In this document: piece by piece, positions 36,948 to 46,416 of the stretch
How positions within the stretch are numbered: the stretch's first letter is position 1
Layout of the letters: each line of letters opens with the position of its first letter
Source: Candidatus Taenariivivens baikalensis
Lineage (GTDB): Bacteria > Omnitrophota > Omnitrophia > Omnitrophales > Aquincolibacteriaceae
Assembly (NCBI GenBank): GCA_009691445.1
Contig: SICL01000009.1
Coordinates: 1 to 62,272, forward strand
Reading direction: 5' to 3'
Length of the DNA stretch: 62,272 nt
Notes under the pieces: generated by a model
What the model saw: only the letters and a program-made list of their open reading frames with translations
Told to the model about the DNA's origin: nothing
The model's database searches: none
Program-made: the position numbers and the translations under genes

Positions 36948-39900
36948 ATGCCAAAACGAACTGATTTAAAGAAAATCTTAATTATCGGGTCAGGGCCGAT
37001 CATTATCGGTCAAGGCTGTGAATTCGATTATTCAGGAACGCAGGCCTGCAAGGTTCTTCGGGAAGAAGGCTATGAAGTGGTTCTTATCAATTCTAATCCT
37101 GCCACGATCATGACGGATCCGGAAACCGCAGCGCATACCTATATTGAACCGCTCACCATTGAATATCTGGAAAAGATCATTGAGAAAGAGCGGCCCGATG
37201 CCTGCCTTCCCACGATGGGCGGGCAGACTGGACTGAATCTCGCGGTCACGGCCTATGAAAAGGGCGTGTTTAAAAAATACGGTGTGGAATTAATCGGCGC
37301 CAAGTATGAAGCCATTAAAAAGGCCGAGAACCGCGAAGAATTCAAGCAGGCCATGATCAAAATCGGCCTGGATCTTCCGGAAAGTTCTTTCGCTTATTCT
37401 TTGGAAGAGGCGTTTCAAGCTGCGGAAAAAATTGGATATCCGGTGATTGTCCGTCCGAGTTTTACGCTCGGAGGATCCGGAAGCGGTATTTGTTTTAACC
37501 GGGACGAACTTGCTCAAACGGCCCGCAAGGGTCTTGATTACAGTCTGACGCATGAAATCCTGGTCGAAGAATCCGTGCTTGGCTGGAAAGAATATGAACT
37601 CGAAGTGATGCGCGACTGCAAGGACAACTTTGTGGTCATCTGTTCCATTGAAAATGTGGATGCGATGGGAGTGCACACCGGAGATTCCATCACCGTGGCA
37701 CCGGCCCAAACGCTTACGGATAAGGAATATCAGCGCATGCGTGACGCCGCTCGCAAGGTCATGTCAGAAGTGGGCGTGGAAACAGGCGGATCCAATGTGC
37801 AGTTTGCCGTGGATCCCAAGACGGGACGTATGGTTGTGATTGAAATGAATCCGCGCGTGTCACGATCTTCGGCGCTGGCCTCTAAAGCCACGGGGTTTCC
37901 CATCGCTAAATTTGCGGCCAAGCTTGCGATTGGATATTCCCTGGATGAAATACCTAATGACATTACGAAATACACGCCGGCTTCGTTCGAACCCTCGATT
38001 GATTATTGTGTGGTCAAGATTCCCCGGTTTGCCTTTGAAAAATTCGAAGGAGTGGATAGCACGCTCGGTACGCAGATGAAATCCGTGGGCGAGGCAATGG
38101 CCATTGGGCGTACGTTTAAGGAAGCGCTTCAAAAGGGATTCCGCTCGCTTGAAACCAAACGCTTTGGTTTGGGCGCTGACGGCCGCGATGAGGTTCTGGG
38201 AAAAACGTTAAGAACGCGCGAGCAGTATCTTGATTTTATCCACACAGCACCTCAAAACGAAGAGCTTCGCCGTGTCCTGGACAAATCCCTTTCCATTCCC
38301 AAAGCGGACCGGCTTTTTCATGTGAAGTATGCGCTGCTTGCCGGGATAAGCGTGGAACAGATTTATAAACTCTCTCATTTTGATCCCTGGTTTCTGGCGC
38401 AGATTAAACAGATTGTGGATCTTGAAAAAGAGATTATCGAAGCTTCTGGTGACGAATGCAAACAAACCCTGATTTTGCGCAAGGCCAAGTCTTACGGATT
38501 TTCCGATGTTCAGCTTGCCTTTCTTTGGGGGAAAAAAGAGGCGGAGATTCGAAACCTCCGCTATCAGGAGAAGGTTGAACCTGTCTATAAGCTTGTGGAC
38601 ACTTGCGCAGCAGAATTCAAAGCCTATACGCCGTATTTTTACTCGACGTATGAAGAAGAAAATGAAGATATTGTTTCTGACCGCAAAAAAATTGTCATCC
38701 TTGGTGGCGGGCCCAACCGTATCGGACAGGGCATCGAATTTGATTACTGCTGTGTGCACGCTGCATTTGCACTGAGGGAACTTGGTTTTGAGACCATCAT
38801 GGTTAATTCCAATCCTGAGACCGTGAGTACGGATTATGACACCTCTGACAAACTTTTTTTTGAACCGCTGACGCTTGAAGACGTCCTTGCCATATGTCGT
38901 CAAGAAAAACCGATGGGTGTCATTGTTCAGCTCGGCGGACAAACTCCGCTTAATTTAGCCCGAGGTCTCGAAGAAAATGGAGTCAAGGTGCTCGGAACTT
39001 CACCGCACGCGATTCATCTGGCGGAAGACCGGAAAGAATTCAAGAAACTACTTGAGAAGATTGGACTCAAACAGCCAGAAAATGGAACGGCTCTCGACGT
39101 CGAAGAAGGCTGCAAGATCGCTGAGAAAATTGGATACCCCGTGGTGGTTCGTCCTTCCTATGTGCTGGGCGGACGCGCAATGGAAATCGCCTACGATGAA
39201 ATCTTCTTTCGAAAATATGTGAGTCAGGCGATGGAAGCCAGTGATGAACATCCGGTTTTGATTGATAAGTATCTTGAAAATGCGATTGAAGTGGATGTCG
39301 ATTTGATCGGTGACGGCAAGACCTATGTTGTGGGAGCGGTGATGCAGCACATTGAGGAGGCTGGGATTCACTCGGGTGACAGCGCTTCGGTCATCCCGCC
39401 CTTTTCCCTCAAAAAAGAAATGATTGATGAAATTATCATTAAAACCAAGCAGATTGCCAAAGAACTGAAGGTGATTGGGCTCATGAATGTCCAGTATGCG
39501 GTTCAGGATGATGTGATCTACTGTCTGGAAGTGAATCCCCGTGCGTCGCGTACAGCGCCCTTTGTCAGCAAAACTATCGGAGTTCCTTTGGCCAAACTCG
39601 CGGCTAAGGTGATGGCGGGAATGACGCTTGAAGAACTCCAGTTCACCGAAGAGGTTCAAGTGAGTTATGTGGCGGTCAAGGAGTCCGTATTTCCTTTTGT
39701 GAAATTCCCAGGTGTCGACATTATTCTTTCACCGGAGATGAAATCGACCGGAGAGGTGATGGGGATTGATATGGATTTCCCGCGTGCCTTCTATAAGTCT
39801 CAAGATGCAGCGCTCTCTCACATCCCGACTGAGGGAAAGGTTTTTATCAGCGTTAAAAGACAAGATAAAGAAAGGATTATTCCCATCGCCAAAAAATTTC

Positions 39901-40298
39901 ATGAGCTTGGGTTTCAAATTGTCGCCACTGAGGGAACCGCTCAGTCTTTGGTGCAGCAGGGGATTCCCGCACAATCCGTGAAGAAACTCGCCGAAGGGCG
40001 CCCTAACATTTCTGATCTCATACGTAATCAGGAAATTAAACTCGTGGTGAATACACCCAGTGGTAAAGGTTCCGTTTTGGACGAAGCCAAGATCCGGTCG
40101 CTTGCAGTTTCTTTTAATATTCCCTGCATTACCACGATCAATGCGGCTCAGGCTGCAACGATTGCTTTGGACGCGCTAAAGGGAGGCAAGGGGCTTGAGG
40201 TAAAATCGATTCAGGAATATCACGCGCTTCTTAAACAAAAACCAACAAGCAAGATACAAACACCCAATAAGCACCAATTAATCAATCACCAAACATAA
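36948..40298 (+). CDS. carB: Carbamoyl-phosphate synthase large subunit
   Basis: A 1,116-residue protein with two homologous ATP-grasp halves. The first begins [20 protein letters not shown] and the second [19 protein letters not shown]. Each is followed by NSNPxT(M/V)(S/M)TD motifs, and [12 protein letters not shown] and [12 protein letters not shown] are the ATP-grasp metal sites. The C-terminal MGS-like allosteric domain starts at about residue 960. It makes carbamoyl phosphate. The last roughly 25 residues (from [10 protein letters not shown] to the stop) are read from an intergenic palindrome and are probably not part of the fold. Confidence 0.97.
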   Translation: MPKRTDLKKILIIGSGPIIIGQGCEFDYSGTQACKVLREEGYEVVLINSNPATIMTDPETAAHTYIEPLTIEYLEKIIEKERPDACLPTMGGQTGLNLAVTAYEKGVFKKYGVELIGAKYEAIKKAENREEFKQAMIKIGLDLPESSFAYSLEEAFQAAEKIGYPVIVRPSFTLGGSGSGICFNRDELAQTARKGLDYSLTHEILVEESVLGWKEYELEVMRDCKDNFVVICSIENVDAMGVHTGDSITVAPAQTLTDKEYQRMRDAARKVMSEVGVETGGSNVQFAVDPKTGRMVVIEMNPRVSRSSALASKATGFPIAKFAAKLAIGYSLDEIPNDITKYTPASFEPSIDYCVVKIPRFAFEKFEGVDSTLGTQMKSVGEAMAIGRTFKEALQKGFRSLETKRFGLGADGRDEVLGKTLRTREQYLDFIHTAPQNEELRRVLDKSLSIPKADRLFHVKYALLAGISVEQIYKLSHFDPWFLAQIKQIVDLEKEIIEASGDECKQTLILRKAKSYGFSDVQLAFLWGKKEAEIRNLRYQEKVEPVYKLVDTCAAEFKAYTPYFYSTYEEENEDIVSDRKKIVILGGGPNRIGQGIEFDYCCVHAAFALRELGFETIMVNSNPETVSTDYDTSDKLFFEPLTLEDVLAICRQEKPMGVIVQLGGQTPLNLARGLEENGVKVLGTSPHAIHLAEDRKEFKKLLEKIGLKQPENGTALDVEEGCKIAEKIGYPVVVRPSYVLGGRAMEIAYDEIFFRKYVSQAMEASDEHPVLIDKYLENAIEVDVDLIGDGKTYVVGAVMQHIEEAGIHSGDSASVIPPFSLKKEMIDEIIIKTKQIAKELKVIGLMNVQYAVQDDVIYCLEVNPRASRTAPFVSKTIGVPLAKLAAKVMAGMTLEELQFTEEVQVSYVAVKESVFPFVKFPGVDIILSPEMKSTGEVMGIDMDFPRAFYKSQDAALSHIPTEGKVFISVKRQDKERIIPIAKKFHELGFQIVATEGTAQSLVQQGIPAQSVKKLAEGRPNISDLIRNQEIKLVVNTPSGKGSVLDEAKIRSLAVSFNIPCITTINAAQAATIALDALKGGKGLEVKSIQEYHALLKQKPTSKIQTPNKHQLINHQT

Positions 40299-40356
40299 AA
40301 CGAAACGTTGATTATTTTATTTTTGATTATTGTATCTTGATGTTTGGTGATTAACG
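40236..40356. repeat. Palindrome with AATCACCAAACAT / ATGTTTGGTGATT arms
   Basis: The left arm (about 40238-40300) contains AAGATACAAACACC and AATCAATCACCAAACAT. The right arm (about 40305-40355) contains TTGTATCTTGATGTTTGG and TGATTAAC. Its left arm overlaps the 3' end of carB and gives that protein an extra tail. Confidence 0.85.
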
Positions 40357-40367
40357 TAAAGTGAATT

Positions 40368-41144
40368 ATGCCGTATGATCAAAGTTTCACGATTGAAGAA
40401 AACACCAAGGTCAATGCCAAGTATTACCGTCTTACTTTTCGAGCAGCTCATCTCAGCGAAGCGGTGGAGCCCGGCCAGTTTCTGACCCTTCAGATTAATC
40501 CCAGCCTGGATCCATTTTGGCGCCGGCCGTTTAGTTATTACCGCATTCAAAAAGACAGAATACAAATTCTCTATGAAGTGCTTGGCCGCGGTACGGCGAT
40601 GCTCTCCCGTAAGAAAAAAGGTGACACGGTTCAAGTGATGGGTCCTCTTGGCCGGCCGTTTTCGCCCAAAGTTAAAAACAAAAAACGTGTTTTGGTGGCG
40701 GGAGGTGTTGGAGTTCCTCCGCTTATCTTTCTTGCTGAAAAATATGCGGCAGATTATTTATTGATCGGAACCAAGTCGAGTGCTGAAGTCCTTCCCAAAA
40801 AAGAGCTTGCTAAGATCAAGGCTGAAATCCTTTATTCCACGAATGACGGAAGTTACGGGAGCAAGGGATTTGTTACAAAACTTCTTGAGCAAGTGATCAA
40901 GAAGGAACTTCCTGAAAATATTTTTATCCAGACCTGCGGCCCTAATATTATGATGGAAGCCGTGATGAAGATGGCCCTTCAATGGGGAATTGAGGGGGAA
41001 CTTTCCGTGGATAAGCCGATGGCCTGCGGAGTGGGAGCTTGTTTGGGATGTATGGTCAAAACCTCTGACGGATGGAAGGCTTCCTGTGTGGAAGGCCCCG
41101 TGTTTAATTTTAAGGATATTGATTTGGCAACAACGTTATCGTGA
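40368..41144 (+). CDS. pyrK: Dihydroorotate dehydrogenase electron-transfer subunit
   Basis: A 258-residue ferredoxin-reductase-like protein. The FAD-binding domain has RRPFSYYRI and the NAD domain has VAGGVGVPPLIFLAEKY. The [2Fe-2S] ligands lie in MACGVGACLGCMVK and KASCVEG (four cysteines). With PyrD class 1B it passes electrons from dihydroorotate to NAD+. It directly precedes pyrD, separated by a palindrome. Confidence 0.94.
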   Translation: MPYDQSFTIEENTKVNAKYYRLTFRAAHLSEAVEPGQFLTLQINPSLDPFWRRPFSYYRIQKDRIQILYEVLGRGTAMLSRKKKGDTVQVMGPLGRPFSPKVKNKKRVLVAGGVGVPPLIFLAEKYAADYLLIGTKSSAEVLPKKELAKIKAEILYSTNDGSYGSKGFVTKLLEQVIKKELPENIFIQTCGPNIMMEAVMKMALQWGIEGELSVDKPMACGVGACLGCMVKTSDGWKASCVEGPVFNFKDIDLATTLS

Positions 41145-41205
41145 AGCGTCGTTCGTGAAACGTGAAGCTGAAAATAAGAACGACGTTTCGCTCTTCACGC
41201 TTCAC
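41141..41205. repeat. GTGAAGC / GCTTCAC palindrome
   Basis: The left arm is GTGAAGCGTCGTTCGTGAAA; the right arm is CGACGTTTCGCTCTTCACGC. It is the same family as at 20291. Its left end overlaps the pyrK stop and its right end is 9 bp from the pyrD ATG. Confidence 0.87.
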
Positions 41206-41213
41206 AGAAAGCA

Positions 41214-42146
41214 ATGATGAAGACAGATCTCACAACTAAAATCGGAAAGCTTGAGTTCAGGAATCCTGTGACGGTTGCTTCCGGGACCTTTGGAACCAAG
41301 GATGAATACTCCTGTTTTTTGGATTATGAAAAACTGGGAGCTATTATCACGAAAACCATCACGGTCAAGCCGCGCGCCGGGAATTCCATGCCGCGCATCT
41401 GTGAAACCGCAGGGGGAATGCTGAATGCGATTGGTTTACAAAACAAGGGTCTTGATGATTTCCTCGAAAACAAAATCCCCTTTTTTTCTAAAATCAAAAC
41501 GCCCTTGATTGTCAATATTGCCGGAGAAACGACGCAAGATTTTAAAACACTGACACAAGCCCTGGACCGCCAGAAAAAAGTTGTCCGCGCTCTTGAACTA
41601 AATTTATCCTGTCCCAATGTGGAGGCCGGCGGTGCGGGGCATATGAAGAAACGTGAGCGGATTCTGGAGGTGATCAAAGTTGTGCGCGATCACACGGATC
41701 TTGCCCTTTTTGCCAAACTCTCGCCGGAGCTAGGGGATGTGCTTGAGATAGCCCGAGATGTCATCAAGGCCGGAGTAAGCGGTCTCAGTCTTATTAATAC
41801 CCTGAAAGGAATGGCGATTGATATTGAACGCCGTCGTCCTCAGCTTGCTAATGTGACTGGAGGATTGAGCGGGCCTGCCATCAAACCCGTGGCTCTTCGT
41901 TATGTTTATGAAATTAAAAAAGAATTGGATGTTCCGGTCATTGCCTCCGGGGGCATTACGACTTACCGGGACGCGCTTGAGTTTCTGATGGCCGGAGCTG
42001 ATCTTCTGGCTGTCGGAACCGCCAATTTTATTAATCCGCAGGCAACGATTCATATTCTGCAAGGGATTCAGGATTACTGTAAGAAGCACGGAATAAAGCA
42101 GCTTGATGAGATTCGTGGTATTTCTTGTCTTGCCAAAAATAATTAG
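41214..42146 (+). CDS. pyrD: Dihydroorotate dehydrogenase, class 1B catalytic subunit
   Basis: A 310-residue FMN TIM-barrel. Conserved stretches include PVTVASGTFG, NAIGLQNKG, ELNLSCPNVEAGG with the catalytic Cys of class 1 enzymes, and VIASGGITTYRDALEFLMAGA for FMN phosphate. It oxidises dihydroorotate to orotate. The neighbouring pyrK and the catalytic Cys support class 1B (NAD-linked) over the quinone-linked class 2. ATG at 41214 or 41217. Confidence 0.95.
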   Translation: MMKTDLTTKIGKLEFRNPVTVASGTFGTKDEYSCFLDYEKLGAIITKTITVKPRAGNSMPRICETAGGMLNAIGLQNKGLDDFLENKIPFFSKIKTPLIVNIAGETTQDFKTLTQALDRQKKVVRALELNLSCPNVEAGGAGHMKKRERILEVIKVVRDHTDLALFAKLSPELGDVLEIARDVIKAGVSGLSLINTLKGMAIDIERRRPQLANVTGGLSGPAIKPVALRYVYEIKKELDVPVIASGGITTYRDALEFLMAGADLLAVGTANFINPQATIHILQGIQDYCKKHGIKQLDEIRGISCLAKNN

Positions 42147-42181
42147 AACAGGCCTTGTGGGGGCTAAGAAAGGAGTTCTGG

Positions 42182-42250
42182 AATCTAAAATTTAAAATTG
42201 AATTGAGAGGTTTTCAGTTTTAGATTTACGATTTTAGATTTAAAATTAAT
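42182..42250. repeat. AATCTAAAATTTAAAA / TTTTAGATTTAAAATT palindrome
   Basis: The left arm is GAATCTAAAATTTAAAATTG; the right arm is GTTTTAGATTTACGATTTTA. It lies between pyrD and pyrF. No orotate phosphoribosyltransferase (pyrE) gene is found here or elsewhere in the window. Confidence 0.85.
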
Positions 42251-42252
42251 TT

Positions 42253-42993
42253 ATGACGGCTAAATTGGAATTATCATCGAATCAAAAAACATTAAAAGAT
42301 AGAATTATTGTTGCTTTAGACACTTCCAGCTTGGATATGGTGAAAAAGCTGGTTGGGGAACTTGAAGGGTATGTCAGCCTTTATAAAGTAGGCTTTGAGC
42401 TTTTTACAGCGCATGGATGGGACGCCGTGGATCTTGTCCGTAAAAAAGGGGCGGATATCTTTCTTGATCTTAAATACCACGATATTCCCAATACCGTTTC
42501 CAAGGCTGCGGAAGTTATCTGCGAAAAGGATGTGCAAATGTTTAACTTGCATACCCTTGGCGGGCTAGAAATGATGAAGAAAACCCGTGAAGCGGTGGAT
42601 CGTCGTTCAGCCATTAGAAAAAGAAAACCAATTATTCTGGGAGTGACTATTTTAACGAGCCACAGCGAAAAAGATTTGGCGCGGGATTTTGGAATGAATA
42701 AAACGCTTGATCAATCAGTGCTGGATCTTGCCGGGCTTGCAAAAAAAGCCGGACTTGACGGGGTGGTGAGTTCTCCCCAAGAAGTGGAAATGCTCCGCAA
42801 AGAATTCGGGAAAGATTTTATCATTGTAACGCCGGGCATCCGCCCTCCCGGAAGTCCCAAAGATGATCAAAAACGAACTTTTACACCTCAAGAAGCTTTT
42901 GAGTGCGGTGCTTCCTATATTGTTATAGGCAGACCGATTACTAGCGTTTCCAACCCAAGACAGGCCATGGAAAAGATTTTAGAGTCACTTTAG
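42253..42993 (+). CDS. pyrF: Orotidine 5'-phosphate decarboxylase
   Basis: A 246-residue TIM-barrel enzyme. The catalytic Lys/Asp array is in FLDLKYHDIPNTV. DRIIVALDTSSLD starts the fold, and VTPGIRPPGSP with GASYIVIGRPIT binds the phosphate. It makes UMP from OMP. It is the last gene of the operon; pyrE is missing from the cluster and must lie elsewhere. Confidence 0.95.
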   Translation: MTAKLELSSNQKTLKDRIIVALDTSSLDMVKKLVGELEGYVSLYKVGFELFTAHGWDAVDLVRKKGADIFLDLKYHDIPNTVSKAAEVICEKDVQMFNLHTLGGLEMMKKTREAVDRRSAIRKRKPIILGVTILTSHSEKDLARDFGMNKTLDQSVLDLAGLAKKAGLDGVVSSPQEVEMLRKEFGKDFIIVTPGIRPPGSPKDDQKRTFTPQEAFECGASYIVIGRPITSVSNPRQAMEKILESL

Positions 42994-43064
42994 CCTATTC
43001 GGGTGTTCCATTGCTTCGATGCGGTTTGCACTGACAACAGAAAGGTTCGCAAGGACGAAGTTGG

Positions 43065-43080
43065 ATGTTAAATTTAACAT
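43065..43080. promoter_or_regulatory. 16-bp perfect palindrome upstream of yicC promoter
   Basis: ATGTTAAATTTAACAT is its own reverse complement. It sits 25 bp upstream of the -35 box of the next promoter, a usual place for an activator or repressor dimer site. Confidence 0.45.
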
Positions 43081-43105
43081 GTAACCTTTTGGCGCACTCC
43101 ATTTC

Positions 43106-43134
43106 TTGACAGTGGGGCCAGAAGTACTTATAAT
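43106..43134 (+). promoter_or_regulatory. Consensus sigma-70 promoter for yicC-gmk-rpoZ-coaC-coaB
   Basis: TTGACA (43106-43111), an exact 17-bp spacer and TATAAT (43129-43134), all six of six matches in both boxes. Transcription would begin near 43141, 50 nt before yicC. Confidence 0.85.
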
Positions 43135-43190
43135 CCCGCACTCCATCAATTCAATCAGACCATCACAATCGAGAGAGTAGCTTTCATTCT

Positions 43191-44072
43191 ATGATTCGAA
43201 GTATGACCGCCTTTGCGCGGGTTTCCGAAACAACGCGTACCGGTGGTGGGGTTGTTGAGATTCGTTCTTTGAATAACCGCTATTTGGATTTATCACTTCG
43301 GCTTATGCCTTCGCTGATACCCTATGAGATTGAAATTCGAGAGTTGATTCAGTCCCAGATTCGGCGTGGAAAAGTCAGCGTTAGTATTTCTCAGGAAGTT
43401 CCAGAAGAAGACGCTCAGGAAATGGAGCTGGATGAAGTTGCCGTTGAGCGTTATATGGAAGCAATCCGTAAGCTTCAAAAAAAATACAAACTTGAAAATC
43501 ATCTTACGCTTTCGGATTTGATCCGTATTCCGGGGATTTTTAAATTAAAAAAAGACTCAAAAGATTCAGACAAGGTCTGGGGACAGATGAAAAAGCTGCT
43601 CCGTAAAGGCCTTGAGAAAGCCCTGGAATCCAAGAAGGAAGAGGGCCGGAAGCTTTGTCTGGATGTAAATACGCGCCTGTCTTTGGTTGCCAAATCTGTC
43701 CAGCAAATTGAAGGGATTGCCCATGGACGTTCCGAGCAGATTGCCAAACGTTTGAAAGAACGAATCGATGTTATTTTAAAAGAACATCCGATTGAAAACG
43801 ATGACCGATTTTTTCGTGAAGTCGCTTTCCTGGCTGAAAAAAGTGACGTAACTGAAGAGATCGTGCGCATGAAAAGCCATCTGGAGCTTTTTGAATCCCG
43901 TCTGAAATCAAACGGCGAGGTAGGACGTGAACTTGATTTTCTTTGCCAAGAAATGAATCGTGAAATGAATACTATCGGATCAAAGTCACAGCATTTCGAC
44001 ATCACGACTGACGTGGTGTTTGTTAAAGGTGAGCTTGAGAAAATTCGTGAACAAATCCAAAACATCGAATAG
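43191..44072 (+). CDS. yicC: YicC family endoribonuclease
   Basis: A 293-residue protein with the family N-terminus MIRSMTAFARVS, VEIRSLNNRYLDLSLRLP-like region and the conserved C-terminal block GRELDFLCQEMNREMNTIGS followed by KGELEKIREQIQNIE. Members degrade or bind RNA. It overlaps gmk at its 3' end. The yicC-gmk-rpoZ order is common in bacteria. Confidence 0.93.
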   Translation: MIRSMTAFARVSETTRTGGGVVEIRSLNNRYLDLSLRLMPSLIPYEIEIRELIQSQIRRGKVSVSISQEVPEEDAQEMELDEVAVERYMEAIRKLQKKYKLENHLTLSDLIRIPGIFKLKKDSKDSDKVWGQMKKLLRKGLEKALESKKEEGRKLCLDVNTRLSLVAKSVQQIEGIAHGRSEQIAKRLKERIDVILKEHPIENDDRFFREVAFLAEKSDVTEEIVRMKSHLELFESRLKSNGEVGRELDFLCQEMNREMNTIGSKSQHFDITTDVVFVKGELEKIREQIQNIE

Positions 44073-44658
44073 AGGGCCTGCCTCGCCAGGTCTTTTGGTC
44101 ATTCTCTCTGCACCATCGGGATGCGGTAAGACAACCATTGTGGACCGTCTGCTTAAACGACATCCTCAGTGGATGCGTTCTATTTCCGTGACGACTCGGC
44201 TTCCCCGGGAAGGTGAAGTGGATGGTACGGATTATTTTTTTGTCACGGACGAGGCGTTAAAAAAAATGGATTCCAGGGGAGAGCTTTTGGAATCAGCCAG
44301 GGTTTTTGACTATTATTATGGAACGCCCAAAAAATTCGTTGAAGAACAGCTGAAGCAGTCAAAGATTGTTATCATGACGATCGATGTTCAGGGGACAGCG
44401 AAGATTAAAGCCTCTGTAGGGACGTTGCTGCCGATGATGACTATTTTTGTTCTGCCGCCTTCGGTGAAAGTGTTGAGAGAACGTTTAGAGAGTCGTAAAA
44501 CTGAAGGTCCGGAGGCCATTGAAAAAAGGATTGTGATTGCACAGGATGAAATTAAAGAAGCGGGTTGGTACGACTTCACGGTCGTGAATCAAAATCTGGA
44601 TCAAACCATTACCGAAATGGAAGGGTTTATTGACCAGGTTCAAAAAAGAAAGGAGTAA
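44047..44658 (+). CDS. gmk: Guanylate kinase
   Basis: About 203 residues from the GTG at 44047, which overlaps yicC by 26 bp; other in-frame starts (GTG 44029, TTG 44020) are further upstream. The P-loop is SAPSGCGKTTIV. The GMP-binding region is VTTRLPREGEVDGTDYFFV. The lid and C-terminal parts are intact. It phosphorylates GMP to GDP, downstream of the guaB3-guaA step encoded in the same window. The N-terminus before LLVILSAPSG is about 20 residues and is not conserved. Confidence 0.94.
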   Translation: MNKSKTSNRGPASPGLLVILSAPSGCGKTTIVDRLLKRHPQWMRSISVTTRLPREGEVDGTDYFFVTDEALKKMDSRGELLESARVFDYYYGTPKKFVEEQLKQSKIVIMTIDVQGTAKIKASVGTLLPMMTIFVLPPSVKVLRERLESRKTEGPEAIEKRIVIAQDEIKEAGWYDFTVVNQNLDQTITEMEGFIDQVQKRKE

Positions 44659-44663
44659 AATGT

Positions 44664-44885
44664 ATGGCCTATGTTCCGTTTGAAAAACTGATTAAGGGAG
44701 ACAAGACGAGCGTGTTTAAAATTGTTCTGGCTGCTGCCGCGCGCGCGAATGAGCTTGCTCAGGGAGCTCAACCTCTCATTCAATGCGAGTCTAAAAAGGT
44801 GTCGACGATCGCCCTTCAGGAAATTGCTGAAGGAAAAGTGAGTTACGATGAAATTAAGTCCAAAGGTAAAAAGCCTACTCTCTAA
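44664..44885 (+). CDS. rpoZ: RNA polymerase omega subunit
   Basis: A 73-residue protein. FKIVLAAAARANELAQGA matches the conserved omega helix (AxxRAxxL), followed by KKVSTIALQEIAEGKVSY. It helps assemble the beta' subunit. A strong AAGGAG precedes it. Its end overlaps coaC by 38 bp, and it lies in the usual gmk-rpoZ-coaBC context. Confidence 0.93.
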   Translation: MAYVPFEKLIKGDKTSVFKIVLAAAARANELAQGAQPLIQCESKKVSTIALQEIAEGKVSYDEIKSKGKKPTL

Positions 44886-45456
44886 ACGAACGATCCTTCA
44901 TATCGTTACGGGGTCGGTGGCTGCCTATAAAATAGGGGATCTGATTCAGGATCTGCGAATGGAAGGGGCGCGTGTGCTTTGTGTCATGACGTCTGCCTCC
45001 AGGCATTTTGTGACACCCCTTGTTCTCCGGGCCTTAAGTGGCAATCGGGTTTATGAAGATAAGGATTTTTTTACACCGGATACTCCTTATGATGTGCTTC
45101 ATACCTCGCTTGCTGAAGAAGCGGATGTTGTTCTGATTGCTCCGGCTTCTGCGGATTTTATTGCCAATCTTCGTGCTGGCATGGCGGATAATCTTGCGAG
45201 CTGTATTGTGCTTGCCGCCCGTCGTCCGGTGGTCATTGTGCCCGCCATGAATGATCAGATGTATCAACATCCCATCACCCAGGAAAATATTTCCCGCCTC
45301 AAAGCCATTGGCTATCATTTTGTCGAGCCGGTTCAAGGGCATCTGGTTTGCGGAAAAGAAGCTATTGGTCATATCGCCGAGACGACAACAATCATAAGCT
45401 CGATTCGGAAAACTCTCGGAAACTTAAAATCTAAAATCCGAAATCCAAAATTCTAA
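44848..45456 (+). CDS. coaC: Phosphopantothenoylcysteine decarboxylase (CoaC flavoprotein)
   Basis: A 202-residue flavoprotein of the HFCD family. It has HIVTGSVAAYKI for FMN binding, APASADFIANLRAGMADNLA and the conserved PAMNDQMYQHPITQENI, equivalent to the PAMNxxM motif, with catalytic Cys in HLVCGKEAIG. It decarboxylates 4'-phosphopantothenoylcysteine in CoA synthesis. In most bacteria CoaC and CoaB are one protein (Dfp); here they are separate genes. The last about 12 residues (GNLKSKIRNPKF) are read from a palindrome. Confidence 0.9.
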   Translation: MKLSPKVKSLLSKRTILHIVTGSVAAYKIGDLIQDLRMEGARVLCVMTSASRHFVTPLVLRALSGNRVYEDKDFFTPDTPYDVLHTSLAEEADVVLIAPASADFIANLRAGMADNLASCIVLAARRPVVIVPAMNDQMYQHPITQENISRLKAIGYHFVEPVQGHLVCGKEAIGHIAETTTIISSIRKTLGNLKSKIRNPKF

Positions 45457-45555
45457 TGTTTCAAACGGTTTGGAATTCGAGTTTATTTCGTGCTTCTCCG
45501 TCAAACGGCGTTGTACGGATTCGTCCTTCGGCGGAGAGTTTCGGATTTATTGTTT
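45421..45555. repeat. AATCTAAAATCCGAAATCC repeat region between coaC and coaB
   Basis: The left arm AAAATCTAAAATCCGAAATC (from 45424) overlaps the coaC 3' end. The right side has TTTGGAATTCGAGTTTATT and GAGTTTCGGATTTATTG, with an inner CTCCGTC ... GACGAATC segment. The pairing is less regular than in the other copies. Confidence 0.6.
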
Positions 45556-46203
45556 ATGCTTAAGAAAATATTAATTACCGCGGGTCCCACCCGGGAAATG
45601 CTCGATCCTGTGCGGTTTCTTTCCAATTTATCCACGGGAGAAATGGGATATACCTTGGCGCGAATGGCTCAGGCCCGCGGCTATCATGTGACTTTGATTA
45701 GCGGTCCCACGGCGCTCCAGCCTCCTTCCGGGGTTAAATTTATTTCGATTATGAGCGCCGAAGAGTTGCAGTGTGCCTGCCGAAAAGAATTCCCCAAACA
45801 GGATGCTCTTGTGATGAGTGCTGCCGTTTGTGATTTTACGGTGGCATCCCGACATCCTCAAAAAATTCAAAGAACAAAGATCCGTTCCCTTCAACTTAGA
45901 CAGACTCCTGATATTGTGGCGGGATTAGCCAAAAAAAAAGGTAAACGGATCGTGATTGGTTTTTGTCTTGAGACGGTGGACTGGCTTGAGCGGGCAGGGG
46001 AGAAATTGAGGCGTAAGGGACTGGATGGAATTGTCGCTAATTATTATCAGAAGGGGCATGTGCCTTTTGGGAACCGAAGAATCAACGCGGCTTTTTTGGA
46101 CCACCGGACGACTCGGTTATTAAAGAAGCAGAGCAAGAGCCAGGTGTCGCTCGCACTGCTCCGCTGGCTTGAGACTCTTTCTAAGAAGTCTGTAAAAAAC
46201 TAA
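45556..46203 (+). CDS. coaB: Phosphopantothenate-cysteine ligase (CoaB)
   Basis: About 215 residues from the ATG at 45556 (MLKKILITAGPTREMLDPVR). Upstream in-frame sequence from 45490 is repeat derived. It has ITAGPTxExxDPVRFLSNLSTG, SAAVCDFTV, KIQRTKI (RKIKK-like loop) and VIGFCLET, all CoaB motifs. It condenses phosphopantothenate with cysteine using a nucleotide. It works with CoaC encoded just upstream; the bifunctional Dfp appears split at the domain border. Confidence 0.9.
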   Translation: MLKKILITAGPTREMLDPVRFLSNLSTGEMGYTLARMAQARGYHVTLISGPTALQPPSGVKFISIMSAEELQCACRKEFPKQDALVMSAAVCDFTVASRHPQKIQRTKIRSLQLRQTPDIVAGLAKKKGKRIVIGFCLETVDWLERAGEKLRRKGLDGIVANYYQKGHVPFGNRRINAAFLDHRTTRLLKKQSKSQVSLALLRWLETLSKKSVKN

Positions 46204-46273
46204 TTACCACTCGAATAAAAATCGATATAATGCGTCCCATCGTGGAACTTATCCGAATATCAATTTATTCTAG

Positions 46274-46343
46274 GTCATTGCGAGCAAAGCGAAGCAATCT
46301 CTGTGCTCTAGATTGCCACGGTCGTTATACTCCCTCGCAATGA
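46274..46343. repeat. CATTGCGAG palindromic repeat
   Basis: Starts TCATTGCGAGCAAAGCGAAG and ends CTCCCTCGCAATGA, with GCAATCTC and GATTGCC inside. It lies in the 213-bp gap between coaB and the lipoprotein gene. A TATAAT at about 46224 could be the -10 box of a promoter, but the -35 is poor. Confidence 0.85.
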
Positions 46344-46416
46344 TATGATCTTGATAATGGGATAGGCTCGTAATGCTTTTTTAACTATTTCGTCATTAAA
46401 ATCCCAGGAGGAAGCA

